Source: CAVSIS01 sp963814875 (GTDB lineage Bacteria > Acidobacteriota > Thermoanaerobaculia > Thermoanaerobaculales > Sulfomarinibacteraceae). Taken from it: a DNA stretch of 64,000 nucleotides. Position 1 is the stretch's first letter. Each line of letters starts with the position of its first letter. Of this stretch, positions 26,578-35,284 are shown piece after piece. The stretch lies in contig CAWFFJ010000019.1 in assembly GCA_963814875.1 (NCBI GenBank), forward strand, positions 62,001 through 126,000, given 5' to 3'. A program made the translations under genes and the position numbers. The notes under the pieces were generated by a model. It searched no databases. It was not told where the DNA came from and saw only the letters and a list, made by a program, of their open reading frames with translations.

Positions 26578-29472
26578 ATGCTACTCGGTCGCCGCACCCT
26601 GACCCACGTCCTGCGCCGTGTTCCGGTCGTGCTCATGGCCACCCTTGCCGCCGCCTCACCCGCGTCCGCCGGCTGGCGCGTCATTGCCTGGAACGACCTC
26701 GGCATGCATTGCATGGACTCGAGCTACGCGGTCTTCTCCATTCTGCCGCCGTACAACAACCTCCACGCCCAGATCGTCGACGCGTCGGGGCGGTTGGTGA
26801 CGTCTCCAGGGACCCTCAGCGTGACCTGGGAGGCGGTCGCGGACGCGAGCGGCTCGCGCAACACGACCTCTGTCGGCAAGACCGACTTCTGGAGCTTCGT
26901 CGCCGCCCTTTACGGAGCCGACCTCGCCCCTGATCATGGGCTCGCCGGCTCGGCCATGCCCGGCACCGGCAACACACCGCAGCCGATGTCGTTCGATGTG
27001 GGTGCGCACCAGTTCGTCGCATCTGGCATCCCGATCACCGCGTACGACGACAGTGGGCGGAAAAACGCCTATCCGATGGTGCGGGTCGTGGTCCGCGACG
27101 GATCCGGGGCCATCCTGGCATCGACCGATGTCGTGCTGCCGATCTCGGATGAGATGGACTGCCGGGCGTGCCACGGCTCCGGAAGCTCAGCGGCGGCCCA
27201 GCCTGCTGCCGGGTGGGTGACCGACCCCGATCCCGACCGCGACTATCGGCTCAACATCCTTCGTCTGCACGACGATCTCGAGGGATGGCGGCCCCGATTC
27301 GCCTCCGCCCTCACCGAGGCCGGCTACTCCGCCGACGGGCTGTATGCGACTGTCACCGCGCAGGGAACGCCGGTGCTGTGCGCCCGATGTCATGGCTCCA
27401 ACGCCCTGCCCGGCACCGGGCTCGCCGACATCCCACCCCTCACCCACTCCGTGCACGGCAAGCACGCGCAGGTCGAGGATCCGGTCAATGGGCTGACCCT
27501 CGACGCCAGCAGCAACCGCTCGGCGTGCTACCGCTGCCACCCTGGCAGCGAGACGCGGTGTCTGCGCGGTGCGATGGGCTCCGCGGTCGCCGCCGACGGC
27601 AGCCTCGCAATCCAGTGCCAGAGCTGTCACGGCTCGATGAGCGCGGTGGGCGGCAACCGCGAAGGCTGGCTCGACGAGCCCGGGTGCGGAGGCTGCCACA
27701 CGGGCACTGCCACCGCCAACAGCGGCCAGATCCGCTACACCTCGGCGCTCCTTGCCGACGGCTCTCGACGACAGCCCGCTGATTCCACCTTCGCAACCAA
27801 CCCCGACACGCCGAGCGCCGGCTTCTCGCTCTACCGGTTTTCCGACGGCCACGGCGGGCTCGCCTGCGAGGCATGCCACGGCTCCACCCATGCCGAGTAC
27901 CCCAGCCTCGACGCCAACGACAACGCCCAGAGCCTCGCCGTCCAGGGCCATGTCGGATCCATCGGCGACTGCACCGCCTGCCACGCCTCGTCGCCGTCGA
28001 CCACCTCCGGCGGTCCGCACGGCATGCACCCGGTCGGACAGGACTGGGTGAGCAGGCACGGCGACGCCGCCGAGCACTCGAGCTCGGCATGCCAGGTGTG
28101 CCACGGGGCGGACTCGCGCGGCACCGTGCTGTCTCGGGCCCTCGGACCGCGCAGCTTGTCGACGAAGTGGGGAAGCCGGACCTTCTTCCGCGGCGCCACC
28201 ATCGGCTGCTACACCTGCCACAATGGGCCATCGAGCGAGAGCGGCAACCCCAACCACCCTCCTACCGTGGCCAGTGCCTCGATCTCGACCACTCACGACA
28301 CGCCCGTGACCGTAACGCTCTCCGCCACCGACGCCGATGGCGACTCGCTCACGGTGCGGATCGTGACCCAGCCCCGGCACGGCACCGTCGCGCTGAGCGG
28401 CCGGTCCGCGACCTACCTCCCAGAGGCTGGGTTCGGCGGAACCGACAGCTTCACCTTCGCGGCCTGGGACGGCGCCTCGGACTCCAACCTCGCAACCGTC
28501 TCCGTTTCCGTGTCGGCCGCGGCGCTCGCCGTCAGCGCGGCGGCGAGCCCGTCGAGCGGCCAGACGCCGCTCGAGGTACACTTCAGCGCCACGGTCTCCG
28601 GGGGCACCGAGCCATACAGCTACGACTGGGACTTCGGAGACGGCAGCGCTCACGCCGTCACCTCGAACCCGACCCACACCTACACCGCCGACGGGACCTT
28701 CCCGGTGAGCGTGTCAGTGCGGGACGCGGTCGACATCACAGCGAGCGACAGCCACCTGGCGGTCACGGTCGGCTCCACCGCGGTGTGGCGCTACCTGGTG
28801 CCCGCCGCGGCCCACAACACAGGGGTCGGCGGAACCCTGTGGCAGACCGACCTGGTGGCCGTGGTGCCGGGGTCGCAGTCGGCGAACCTCGAAATGGAGT
28901 TCCGCTTCCCGGGTGGGCAGCGGACCGCCGTCGAGGTCCTTGCCGCAGGCTCGACCGTGGTGTGGACCAACGCCGCCGAGAGCCTGTTCGGGCTCGCCCC
29001 CTCCGAGCCCGCCGCCGGCGTCATCGAGGTCACCTCCGACGCGCCCGTCGTGCTCAGCGCGCGGACCTTCAACTCGACCGCGACCGGGACCTTCGGGCAA
29101 TCCATGCCGGTCCTCGACGAGGCCGCCGCGCTGCACGCCACCGAAGAGGGCGTGCTGCCGCACATCGTCGCCAACGCGAAGTTCCGGTCGAATCTCGGGC
29201 TGGTCAACCTTGGCAACGCCCCCTGCACGGCCACCGTCCGGCTGTTCGGTGGCTCGGGCACGCCGCTCGGACAGTCGATCTCCGAGACCGTGTCGGCTCG
29301 GGGTTGGACGCAGCTCAACAACATCGGCGATCTCGTGGGCGCGGGCCAGATCGAGATCGCCTACGCGACGGTGAGCGTCGACACCCCTGGCGGTGCCATG
29401 TGGGCCTACGTCTCGCTGATCGACCAGGCCACCGGCGATCCCACCACGATCCCAGTCGTCCGCCGGCCCTGA
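26578..29472 (+). CDS. nine-heme c-type cytochrome with Ig/PKD and WRTDL domains
   Basis: 964 aa. Signal peptide (~10-32), then a ~160-residue N-domain starting WRVIAWNDLGMHCMD. Nine CxxCH motifs follow between positions 27160 and 28221 (CRACH, CARCH, CYRCH, CQSCH, CGGCH, CEACH, CTACH, CQVCH, CYTCH). Next come a cadherin/VCBS-like domain (HDTPVTVTLSATDADGD), a PKD domain (YSYDWDFGDGSA) and a C-terminal ~230-residue domain (WRYLVPAAAHNTGVGGTLWQTDL). The last domain recurs in the protein at 60180-61289. It is likely a periplasmic or surface electron carrier or redox enzyme; no substrate is known. GGAGG sits 5 nt before ATG 26578, preferred over ATG 26566. The hemes imply a cytochrome c maturation system encoded elsewhere. 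Confidence 0.85.
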   Translation: MLLGRRTLTHVLRRVPVVLMATLAAASPASAGWRVIAWNDLGMHCMDSSYAVFSILPPYNNLHAQIVDASGRLVTSPGTLSVTWEAVADASGSRNTTSVGKTDFWSFVAALYGADLAPDHGLAGSAMPGTGNTPQPMSFDVGAHQFVASGIPITAYDDSGRKNAYPMVRVVVRDGSGAILASTDVVLPISDEMDCRACHGSGSSAAAQPAAGWVTDPDPDRDYRLNILRLHDDLEGWRPRFASALTEAGYSADGLYATVTAQGTPVLCARCHGSNALPGTGLADIPPLTHSVHGKHAQVEDPVNGLTLDASSNRSACYRCHPGSETRCLRGAMGSAVAADGSLAIQCQSCHGSMSAVGGNREGWLDEPGCGGCHTGTATANSGQIRYTSALLADGSRRQPADSTFATNPDTPSAGFSLYRFSDGHGGLACEACHGSTHAEYPSLDANDNAQSLAVQGHVGSIGDCTACHASSPSTTSGGPHGMHPVGQDWVSRHGDAAEHSSSACQVCHGADSRGTVLSRALGPRSLSTKWGSRTFFRGATIGCYTCHNGPSSESGNPNHPPTVASASISTTHDTPVTVTLSATDADGDSLTVRIVTQPRHGTVALSGRSATYLPEAGFGGTDSFTFAAWDGASDSNLATVSVSVSAAALAVSAAASPSSGQTPLEVHFSATVSGGTEPYSYDWDFGDGSAHAVTSNPTHTYTADGTFPVSVSVRDAVDITASDSHLAVTVGSTAVWRYLVPAAAHNTGVGGTLWQTDLVAVVPGSQSANLEMEFRFPGGQRTAVEVLAAGSTVVWTNAAESLFGLAPSEPAAGVIEVTSDAPVVLSARTFNSTATGTFGQSMPVLDEAAALHATEEGVLPHIVANAKFRSNLGLVNLGNAPCTATVRLFGGSGTPLGQSISETVSARGWTQLNNIGDLVGAGQIEIAYATVSVDTPGGAMWAYVSLIDQATGDPTTIPVVRRP

Positions 29473-29493
29473 GCCCGGCTCTTTCGAGTCGAT

Positions 29494-29523
29494 CCCGCCC
29501 CGTCGGCCTGACGACGGGGCGGG
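29494..29523 (+). terminator. 12-bp perfect hairpin after the multiheme gene
   Basis: CCCGCCCCGTCG (29494-29505) pairs with CGACGGGGCGGG (29512-29523), loop 6 nt. It lies 21 nt after the stop and abuts the next gene's TAGACT box, so it probably insulates the two units. Confidence 0.7.
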
Positions 29524-29525
29524 GG

Positions 29526-29531
29526 TAGACT
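29526..29531 (+). promoter_or_regulatory. -10 box TAGACT before the DUF1028 gene
   Basis: TAGACT ends 6 nt before an in-frame GTG (29538). The same relation is seen upstream of several other genes here. If transcription starts at 29538, the ATG at 29553 would have a 15-nt leader containing GGAGG. Confidence 0.45.
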
Positions 29532-29552
29532 GCGAGCGTGGAGGACACCGCC

Positions 29553-30521
29553 ATGGCTCGACACCTCTGGCCGTCGTTCCTGCTCACTCTTGCCCTGATC
29601 CCGGCCGCGGCCTTCGCCGCGCCGCCGGACCCATCCACCTTCTCGATCGTCGCCGCTGACCCGGACGCCGGTGAGGTCGGCGTTGCTGTTGCGAGCCGTT
29701 TCTTTGCGGTCGGTACCGTCGTTCCCCACGCCCGCGCCGGCGCCGGAGCGGTCGCGACCCAGGCCTACGCCAACACGAGCTACGGCCCGCGCGGGCTCGA
29801 CCTGCTCGCCATGGGTCTGAACCCGACCGAGGTCGTCGAGATCCTCACCCGCAGCGACGACGGCGCCCAGCGCCGCCAGGTCGGTGTGGTCGACGCCTCC
29901 GGCCGCTCGGCGACGTTCACCGGACCGGGCTGCAATGCATGGGCCGGCGGACGGTCGGGCCCGGGTTATGCAGTGCAGGGCAACATCCTGGTCGGCGCAC
30001 CGGTGGTCGCTGCGATGGAGACGTCGTTCCTGTCCAGCGCCGGAAAGCCCCTCGCCGAGCGGCTGCTCGCCGCCCTCTCGGCCGGTGACGCCGCCGGAGG
30101 CGACGCCCGAGGACACCAGTCAGCGGCGCTCATCGTGGCGCGCGCCGGGGGAGGCTACGGCGGCTTCTCCGACCGCGCGATCGACATCCGGGTCGACGAC
30201 AGCCAGGACCCCTTCGGCGAGCTGCGCCGCCTGCTCGGGATCGCGATGGTTAACGACGACTGGAACCGCGGCTGGACCGCATTCACCGAGAAGCGCTTTC
30301 CGGACGCCCGCCGATGGCAGGAGCGCGCCGCCGAGCGCGCCGGCGCTCAGCCCGAGGTTCTGCCGGAGGTCCTCTACGACCTCGCGGTGATCCGTCTCGC
30401 CGATGGCGACCGCCCGGGTGCCGAGGCTGCACTTGCGAAGGCCGTGTCCCTCAACCCCAAGCTCGCCGAGCAGGCCAAGGTCGACGACGACCTCGCCGGC
30501 CTCCACCCCGAGGGAAAGTAG
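29553..30521 (+). CDS. DUF1028 (Ntn-hydrolase-like) secreted protein
   Basis: 322 aa from ATG 29553 (GGAGG 8 nt upstream). Signal peptide MARHLWPSFLLTLALIPAAAFA, then the DUF1028 domain (~25-230): TFSIVAADPDAGEVGVAVASRFFAVG, VVPHARAGAGAVATQA, GYAVQGNILVG, and RAGGGYGGFSDRAIDIRVDD. The family is related to Ntn hydrolases; its substrate is not established. The C-terminus (~245-320) adds a TPR-like pair. GTG 29538 is an alternative start, but it would put acidic residues at the head of the signal peptide. Confidence 0.85.
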   Translation: MARHLWPSFLLTLALIPAAAFAAPPDPSTFSIVAADPDAGEVGVAVASRFFAVGTVVPHARAGAGAVATQAYANTSYGPRGLDLLAMGLNPTEVVEILTRSDDGAQRRQVGVVDASGRSATFTGPGCNAWAGGRSGPGYAVQGNILVGAPVVAAMETSFLSSAGKPLAERLLAALSAGDAAGGDARGHQSAALIVARAGGGYGGFSDRAIDIRVDDSQDPFGELRRLLGIAMVNDDWNRGWTAFTEKRFPDARRWQERAAERAGAQPEVLPEVLYDLAVIRLADGDRPGAEAALAKAVSLNPKLAEQAKVDDDLAGLHPEGK

Positions 30522-30530
30522 CGAGAGAAC

Positions 30531-30661
30531 AAACCACAGAGGCACAGAGACACAGAGGAAGACAGAACTCACGCCTGGTCGGGAGCGGGCCCTGTGGCCC
30601 CGCTCCCGACCAGGCGTGAGATTCTCCGTGCCTCTCTGTGACCTCTGTGTTTCTGTGGTCC
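30531..30661. repeat. ACCACAGAG inverted-repeat element, copy 1, with 22-bp hairpin
   Basis: Outer arms: AACCACAGAGGCACAGAGAC... on the left, and on the right a CTCTGTG-rich arm ending TTTCTGTGGTC. Inside lies a perfect 22-bp inverted repeat, 30568-30589 against 30599-30620, with a 9-nt loop. It fills the gap between the convergent DUF1028 and ThDP-enzyme genes. Related copies are at 38965-39042 and 59531-59772. No coding capacity. Confidence 0.8.
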
Positions 30662-30670
30662 AGCGCTCGC

Positions 30671-32389
30671 TCAGATCCTGCGCGCGAGGGCCCGTCCGAG
30701 CATTCGCAGGCGGTCGCGGCCCGGGAATCGCCAGAAGTTCGTCTTGACAACGCCCTTGGTGAAATACGTCAAGTGCGAGTAGTCGATCGCGACTTCGACC
30801 ACCGCCGCCTGACCGCCGCGGGTCAGGCCCAACGCAGCCTCGAGCACTCCGTCGACGTCGGCGTCGACCGCGATCGACAGGTAGCGGGCGCCAACCAATC
30901 GCGCGTAGTTCTCGACCCGATAGGGCGCGAGCACAGTGCAGGTCTTGCGGTTGAGCGGGATGCGCTGGAACTGGGCAATCTGTCCGAGCTCACCATCGCG
31001 CAGCACGAGGACGAGGGGAGCAATACCACGCGACGAGGCGGTGATCAGCTCGAGGCCGGTCATCAGCAACGCTCCGTCGCCCGCCAGCGCCACCACGTCC
31101 TTCTCCGGAGCGGCCAGCGCCGCACCAATTGCGGCGGGCACCGCGTAGCCCATGCACGAGAAGTCGATCGGACCGAGGAAGCAACCGGGGCCGTCGAGGC
31201 GGAGGTGCTCCATAGCGAGAAAGGTGCCGTTGCCGCTGTCGGTGGTGAACACAGCGCCTGGCCGGGCATGACGCGAAAGGCCGTCGAACAGGCACGCGGG
31301 TGTGACCCGGTCGCTGCTCCGCCGCTTCGTCCACTTCCGGCGCACGTCGTCCTGGCCCGCCGCAATCTCCTCGGCGAGATCGTCCCACGGACGACGGCCG
31401 CCGATCAGATCCAGCAGGCCGTTGAAGAACCGCCCTGCGTCGGACCGGATCGCGAGGGCCGCATGATAGTTGCGGTCGAACACCGAGGGGTCGACGTCAA
31501 CGTGGATCAAGTTCGCCGGGGGCGTGACGCCGTAGCTTCCGGTGGCCACCTCGGCGAAGCGGCAGCCGACCGCGAGCAGGCAGTCCGAACGGTCCATGAT
31601 GCGGCGGACAAAGGGCGGCGCCTGCGGCCCAAAACCGTTCCACAACCACAGTGGATGGCTCTCCGGGAAGACTCCCTTGCCGTGGATGGTCGTGGTGACG
31701 GGCGCGCCAAGGCGCTGCGCCAGCTCGACCAGCGCGGGTCCGGCACCAGCGGCGCCGACGCCGAGGTAGAGAGCCGGGCGCTCGGCCTCGCCGAGACGCT
31801 TTGCGGCGGCCTCCAGGAGCTCCTGCGACGGATCCACCGGCGGTTCCGGATCGGGTATCCAGTGCGGCACGTCGTCGAGCTTCTGCACGAGCAGCATCAG
31901 CTCGGCCGGGATCTCGACCGCGACCGGACCGCGCGGGCTGCGGCGGGCGAGCTGGAAGGCCCGGCGGATGGTCGGGTAGATGTCCTCCGCCCGAGTCGCC
32001 CGCCATGCCGCCTTGGTCACCGGCTCGAGCACGGCGAGCTGGTCGATGGCGTGGAGCTGGAAGGACGCCCCGGTGTCGGATCGGATGCCGGTCGCGAGGA
32101 CCACCAGCGGCACCTGATCCATCCACGCCTCGGCGATGCCCGACAGAGCGTGGGTCACACCGGCACCGGGCACCACCGCGAGCACGCCGACCTCTCCGGT
32201 TGATCGCGCGAGGCCGTCGGCGAGGAACGCGGCCGCATGCTCGCTGGTCACGAGCACCGGCTCGATTGGCGAAAGATCAAGGGCGTCGTAGAGCTCGGTG
32301 TTGTGGGTACCCGGGATCCCGAAAGTCCAGCGGACGCCCTCAGCAAGGAGCGCCTGGACGACCGCCTGCGAGCCTCGGACCTTCTTCAT
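30671..32389 (-). CDS. ThDP-dependent enzyme (acetolactate synthase/decarboxylase-like)
   Basis: 572 aa. The three-domain ThDP fold is present: N-terminal PYR domain with the catalytic Glu in SEHAAAFLADG, a central domain (~190-330, NAD/FAD-like fold LYLGVGAAGAGPALVELAQRLGAPVTT), and the C-terminal PP domain with GDGALLMTGLELITA and LRDGELGQI. Members include acetolactate synthase-like, benzoylformate decarboxylase-like and oxalyl-CoA decarboxylase-like enzymes; I cannot assign the substrate. ATG 32389 overlaps the GMC gene stop by 4 nt (ATGA), so the two are coupled. The C-terminal ~30 residues are basic and aromatic (NFWRFPGRDRLRMLGRALARR), an unusual extension that may contact the membrane. 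Confidence 0.82.
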   Translation of the reverse strand: MKKVRGSQAVVQALLAEGVRWTFGIPGTHNTELYDALDLSPIEPVLVTSEHAAAFLADGLARSTGEVGVLAVVPGAGVTHALSGIAEAWMDQVPLVVLATGIRSDTGASFQLHAIDQLAVLEPVTKAAWRATRAEDIYPTIRRAFQLARRSPRGPVAVEIPAELMLLVQKLDDVPHWIPDPEPPVDPSQELLEAAAKRLGEAERPALYLGVGAAGAGPALVELAQRLGAPVTTTIHGKGVFPESHPLWLWNGFGPQAPPFVRRIMDRSDCLLAVGCRFAEVATGSYGVTPPANLIHVDVDPSVFDRNYHAALAIRSDAGRFFNGLLDLIGGRRPWDDLAEEIAAGQDDVRRKWTKRRSSDRVTPACLFDGLSRHARPGAVFTTDSGNGTFLAMEHLRLDGPGCFLGPIDFSCMGYAVPAAIGAALAAPEKDVVALAGDGALLMTGLELITASSRGIAPLVLVLRDGELGQIAQFQRIPLNRKTCTVLAPYRVENYARLVGARYLSIAVDADVDGVLEAALGLTRGGQAAVVEVAIDYSHLTYFTKGVVKTNFWRFPGRDRLRMLGRALARRI

Positions 32390-33885
32390 GCGAGGAGCTC
32401 CCCGGCGCGGTCGCGGATCCGCTCGGCGACGCGATCCGCCAGCGCCATGATCGTGACGTAGGGGTTGATCTCGGAACAGTGTGGGAACAGCGAGGCATCG
32501 GCGACGTAGAGCCACGGCGTGCCGTGCACCTGGCCCCACGCGTCGGTGACCGAGTCCGCTACCCCGGAGCCCATTCGGCACCCGCCCATCACGTGGGCGC
32601 TGGTGACGGACATTCGTCCCGGCACCACCCGCTCACGGGGGATCAGCTCGTCGACGCGGTCGGCCTGGGAGCGGTCGATGAAGAACCGTACCCCGGCCGG
32701 TGCATGGACCCGCCGGGCGCCGGCAGCGAAGAAGATCCGCGCCGACGCCCTCATCGATGCGTGCAGCGAGTCGAGCACCGGCTCGGTCAGGGTGTAATCG
32801 ACCACCGGTTCGCCATCCCGGTCAATCGTGACTCGGTTCGACGGGATCGCCGGGTCGAGGGCGAGGACCAGGATCATCTGCAGGCGCGGAAAGGCGTGCA
32901 TCAGTTGGGAGTGCTCGGCACCGAACCCGATCAGGTTCTTCGCGGTCGTGAACGGGAAGTACATGCAGGTCTCGAGCAGGAAACGTCCGGACTCCAAGAA
33001 CTCGTCGCTGTAGTAACTCTTGGGGTGGCCGTAGAAGTTGGTGATCTCGTGCTCGTGCTCGCCAACCAGGATCAGGGCCGGATGGAGGGTAAGGTAGCGG
33101 CCAAGCGCAGGCAGGCGGTCGCCGAAGCCGGAGCGCAGCAGCAGCGCCGAGCCCTGCACCGCTCCGCCCGCCACGACGACGACCTTCGCCCGAATCCGGT
33201 AGGCACCCGGCTCCCACGCCGACGGCTCGCCCCACCCCGGGTTCGCGACCGTCGCGCTGACCTCACCCTCGCCGATGCGCTCGACCCGGCAGTTGGTCAC
33301 CACCTCCACGCCCGCGCGCTCGGCCGCGGGCAGCTGCACGCGGTGGGTTCCCTGTTTGGCGAGATTCGGGCAGCCGAGGTTGCACAGGCTCGAGCCGCGG
33401 CACCCCGAGACGTTGATCGGGAACTGCTGGACCCTGAAGCCGAGACGCCGGCAGCCGTCCCGGAACAGGCGGTTGTTGTCGTTGATCAGTTCGTCCTCCT
33501 CGAGGTGGACGTTGTTCTCCTCGAGGTACTTCTCCGACCTGGTCACGACATCGGCCCAGTCCAGACCGGGTACCGCCCAACGTGCGACCACCCGCTCAGG
33601 CACGGTCAACGAGGTGCCGGTGTAGACCACCGTCGAGCCGCCGTAGGCGCGGCCCATGGCGAGGGTCATGGTACGGTCTCTGGTCAGAGTTCCACCGGAG
33701 TCGAAGAAGAGCTTCTCGGCCATCTCGACTTCGCGGCCGGTGTACTCCTCGGGCCGCAGCTTGGCGCCCCACTCGAGGACAGTCACCCGTTTACCTGCAG
33801 TCGCCAGGGGGGCGAGCTCCTTGGCGACCGCTCCGCCGCCGGCGCCCGAACCGATCACCAGGACGTCGGTCTCACGCTCCGCCAC
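32386..33885 (-). CDS. GMC-family FAD-dependent oxidoreductase
   Basis: About 499 aa. It has the dinucleotide-binding motif DVLVIGSGAGGGAVAKELA, the GMC signature AMGRAYGGSTVVYTG, and a C-terminal active-site region VTSAHVMGGCRMG...VADASLFPHCSEINPYVTIMALADR. Four Cys in CRGSSLCNLGC resemble the cysteine-rich insert of large GMC dehydrogenases and cholesterol-oxidase-like enzymes. It probably oxidises an alcohol and passes electrons to the respiratory chain. I chose GTG 33885 (GGGAGG 4 nt upstream); GTG 33906 is also possible. It overlaps the small-subunit gene by 14 nt. Confidence 0.88.
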   Translation of the reverse strand: MAERETDVLVIGSGAGGGAVAKELAPLATAGKRVTVLEWGAKLRPEEYTGREVEMAEKLFFDSGGTLTRDRTMTLAMGRAYGGSTVVYTGTSLTVPERVVARWAVPGLDWADVVTRSEKYLEENNVHLEEDELINDNNRLFRDGCRRLGFRVQQFPINVSGCRGSSLCNLGCPNLAKQGTHRVQLPAAERAGVEVVTNCRVERIGEGEVSATVANPGWGEPSAWEPGAYRIRAKVVVVAGGAVQGSALLLRSGFGDRLPALGRYLTLHPALILVGEHEHEITNFYGHPKSYYSDEFLESGRFLLETCMYFPFTTAKNLIGFGAEHSQLMHAFPRLQMILVLALDPAIPSNRVTIDRDGEPVVDYTLTEPVLDSLHASMRASARIFFAAGARRVHAPAGVRFFIDRSQADRVDELIPRERVVPGRMSVTSAHVMGGCRMGSGVADSVTDAWGQVHGTPWLYVADASLFPHCSEINPYVTIMALADRVAERIRDRAGELLA

Positions 33886-34282
33886 CGAGCCTCCCGCGAG
33901 CGTCACGCAGCGGAGCGTAGCCGATCTCGGGCCACACCTCCGGCTGGCCGTAGTAACCCATGAAAACGAGTGCTTTCAGCCCCCAGAAGCCCTGGCGGAG
34001 AAGGCCGATCGGGCCGTCCTGGAGCCATCGCAGCCAGACATCGCGCCGCCCGTCGTCGAGGCGGTCGAAGGTCCGGCCCCACCGCAGCGCCGGCCCAATC
34101 TGGATGAGGTTGAGGAAGGTCCCGATCTGACGCCGGACGCCGGGCGGACGCGCGGCCAGCGCGGAGTCCACGATCGCCTCGAAGCGGGCCCACCCGCCGC
34201 TGTCCATCGCGGACGTCTCCGGCACCACGCGGCGAGCGATCGCCCGGAGCACGTCGACCTTCGAGTCTGGCAGGTGCCGCAT
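33872..34282 (-). CDS. GMC dehydrogenase small subunit (gluconate 2-dehydrogenase subunit 3-like)
   Basis: 136 aa, all helical. It begins MRHLPDSKVDVLRAIARRVVPE and ends with the conserved FWGLKALVFMGYYGQPEVWPEIGYAP, the hallmark of the small proteins encoded beside GMC dehydrogenases. It likely stabilises or targets the large subunit. No obvious signal peptide is present, in contrast to Tat-dependent relatives. TAGAAT ends 6 nt before ATG 34282. First gene of a three-gene operon with the GMC and ThDP enzymes. Confidence 0.75.
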   Translation of the reverse strand: MRHLPDSKVDVLRAIARRVVPETSAMDSGGWARFEAIVDSALAARPPGVRRQIGTFLNLIQIGPALRWGRTFDRLDDGRRDVWLRWLQDGPIGLLRQGFWGLKALVFMGYYGQPEVWPEIGYAPLRDARGRLGGGA

Positions 34283-34288
34283 CACCCC

Positions 34289-34294
34289 ATTCTA
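34289..34294 (-). promoter_or_regulatory. -10 box TAGAAT before the GMC operon
   Basis: TAGAAT, 6 nt (GGGGTG) upstream of ATG 34282. Supports a leaderless transcript for the GMC small subunit. Confidence 0.5.
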
Positions 34295-34799
34295 CGGCGA
34301 CCGGGCGAGAACCACAGAGCTCTGCGCGCAGTAACCCGTCGATCGGCCGCCCAAGCGATCAGCGTGATGGAGGACCGCTGCGGGGATCTCGACCCCGCGA
34401 GCTCGCATCAGGACAAGATCGCTCTGCACTTCCTGGTTTTCTGCATACGCCGCCTCCAGATGCTGATATCGGTTGCCCAGCGTCCGCCCGCTGGCCTCCG
34501 ACAACCGCAGCGCGGTATTACTGCGCCGCTTCGCGGCTTGTGACTCACCCCGATCAGCCCGCTCCTGCTGTCGTCCTCGCTTCGCGATGACGACGCGATC
34601 GCTGGGCTGCTCGCGGCGAGTTGTCGGCAGCCCGGACCAGGTGGTCTCTCAGATGTGACAGGCCACGAGGCAATGACAGCTCGGCGAGGCTCGCGGCGAG
34701 CTCTACGGCGACTGAGAGCGCGACGAGCTTGGCCCGACCCCGAGGCAGGCTACGGTGGGAGGTTCGTGGCTGGCTGGACGGGGGAGTGTGCTGGCTCAT
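34292..34799 (-). pseudogene. decayed four-helix-bundle (S23/IVS-like) protein gene
   Basis: Two disconnected minus-strand frames look like parts of one small helical protein. From ATG 34799: SVAVELAASLAELSLPRGLSHLRDHLVRAADNS. After a frame change near 34600 follows AKRRSNTALRLSEASG...HLEAAYAENQEVQSDLVLMRARG. The order and pattern (helix, RDHLVRAA, short turn, then further helices) resemble S23-type four-helix-bundle proteins. At least one frameshift is needed, so the gene is probably dead. The assignment comes from pattern only and could be coincidental in GC-rich DNA. Confidence 0.35.
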
Positions 34800-34933
34800 G
34801 CCATTCCACAGAGGCGGGCGGTGGCCGGCTGTCAGGGGCGGCCGTAGGCCGCGAGCGCAGCGAGCTTGCCCTTGACTGCCGGCCGCCGGTCGCCTACCCA
34901 CTCCAGCTGAGCCAGCACACTCTCCGTCCAGCC
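34772..34933. repeat. 26-bp imperfect inverted repeat
   Basis: GGCTGGACGGGGGAGTGTGC... at 34772-34798 is matched, in inverse orientation and with one or two mismatches, by the sequence ending at 34933 (GCACACTCTCCGTCCAGCC). The arms flank about 110 nt. It could be a degenerate mobile element or a structured RNA; no coding capacity. Confidence 0.6.
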
Positions 34934-34959
34934 AGCCCGGCCACCCGCGGGACCTCGAT

Positions 34960-35183
34960 CCCGACCCCGCCGCCAGCTGCCTGCGGCCCGCTGCCCGACC
35001 CCCCGGATTCGGCCCCAGACCGCTTACAGGTCGGCCCAGCTGCTCCGCCCCGGCGTTCGGGTCCGGGATCAGGCTGCGGGCGGCAGGCCGCGGGGAGCCG
35101 GAGTCGGGAGGCCACGGCGTTGCCGGCCGAAATGCCGACCCCGACCCCGCCGCCAGCCGCCCGCTGCCCGGCCCCCGGATTCG
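34960..35183 (+). repeat. direct repeat, two copies ~180 nt apart
   Basis: CCGACCCCGCCGCCAGC(T/C)GC followed by a CCCGCTGCCCG...CCCCGGATTCGG tail occurs at 34961-35012 and again at 35141-35183. The second copy has an internal deletion. Together with the inverted repeat and the decayed gene this makes 34.3-35.28 kb the least gene-like stretch of the window; I see no intact gene in 34800-35284. Confidence 0.6.
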
Positions 35184-35284
35184 GGCTCCCGATGCCTCTG
35201 GTTCACAGCCGGCAGCACCGGCTCTCAGACCCGCCCGTGAAGTGCTCTTGGGTTGCGGGCGGCGCCCGCGCTGAGGTTCAGACC

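Noticed and set aside
34801..35284. Possible tRNA or small RNA in the repeat-rich stretch
   Set aside because: Inverted repeats are present but no cloverleaf, no T-loop sequence, and arms do not fit a known RNA family.
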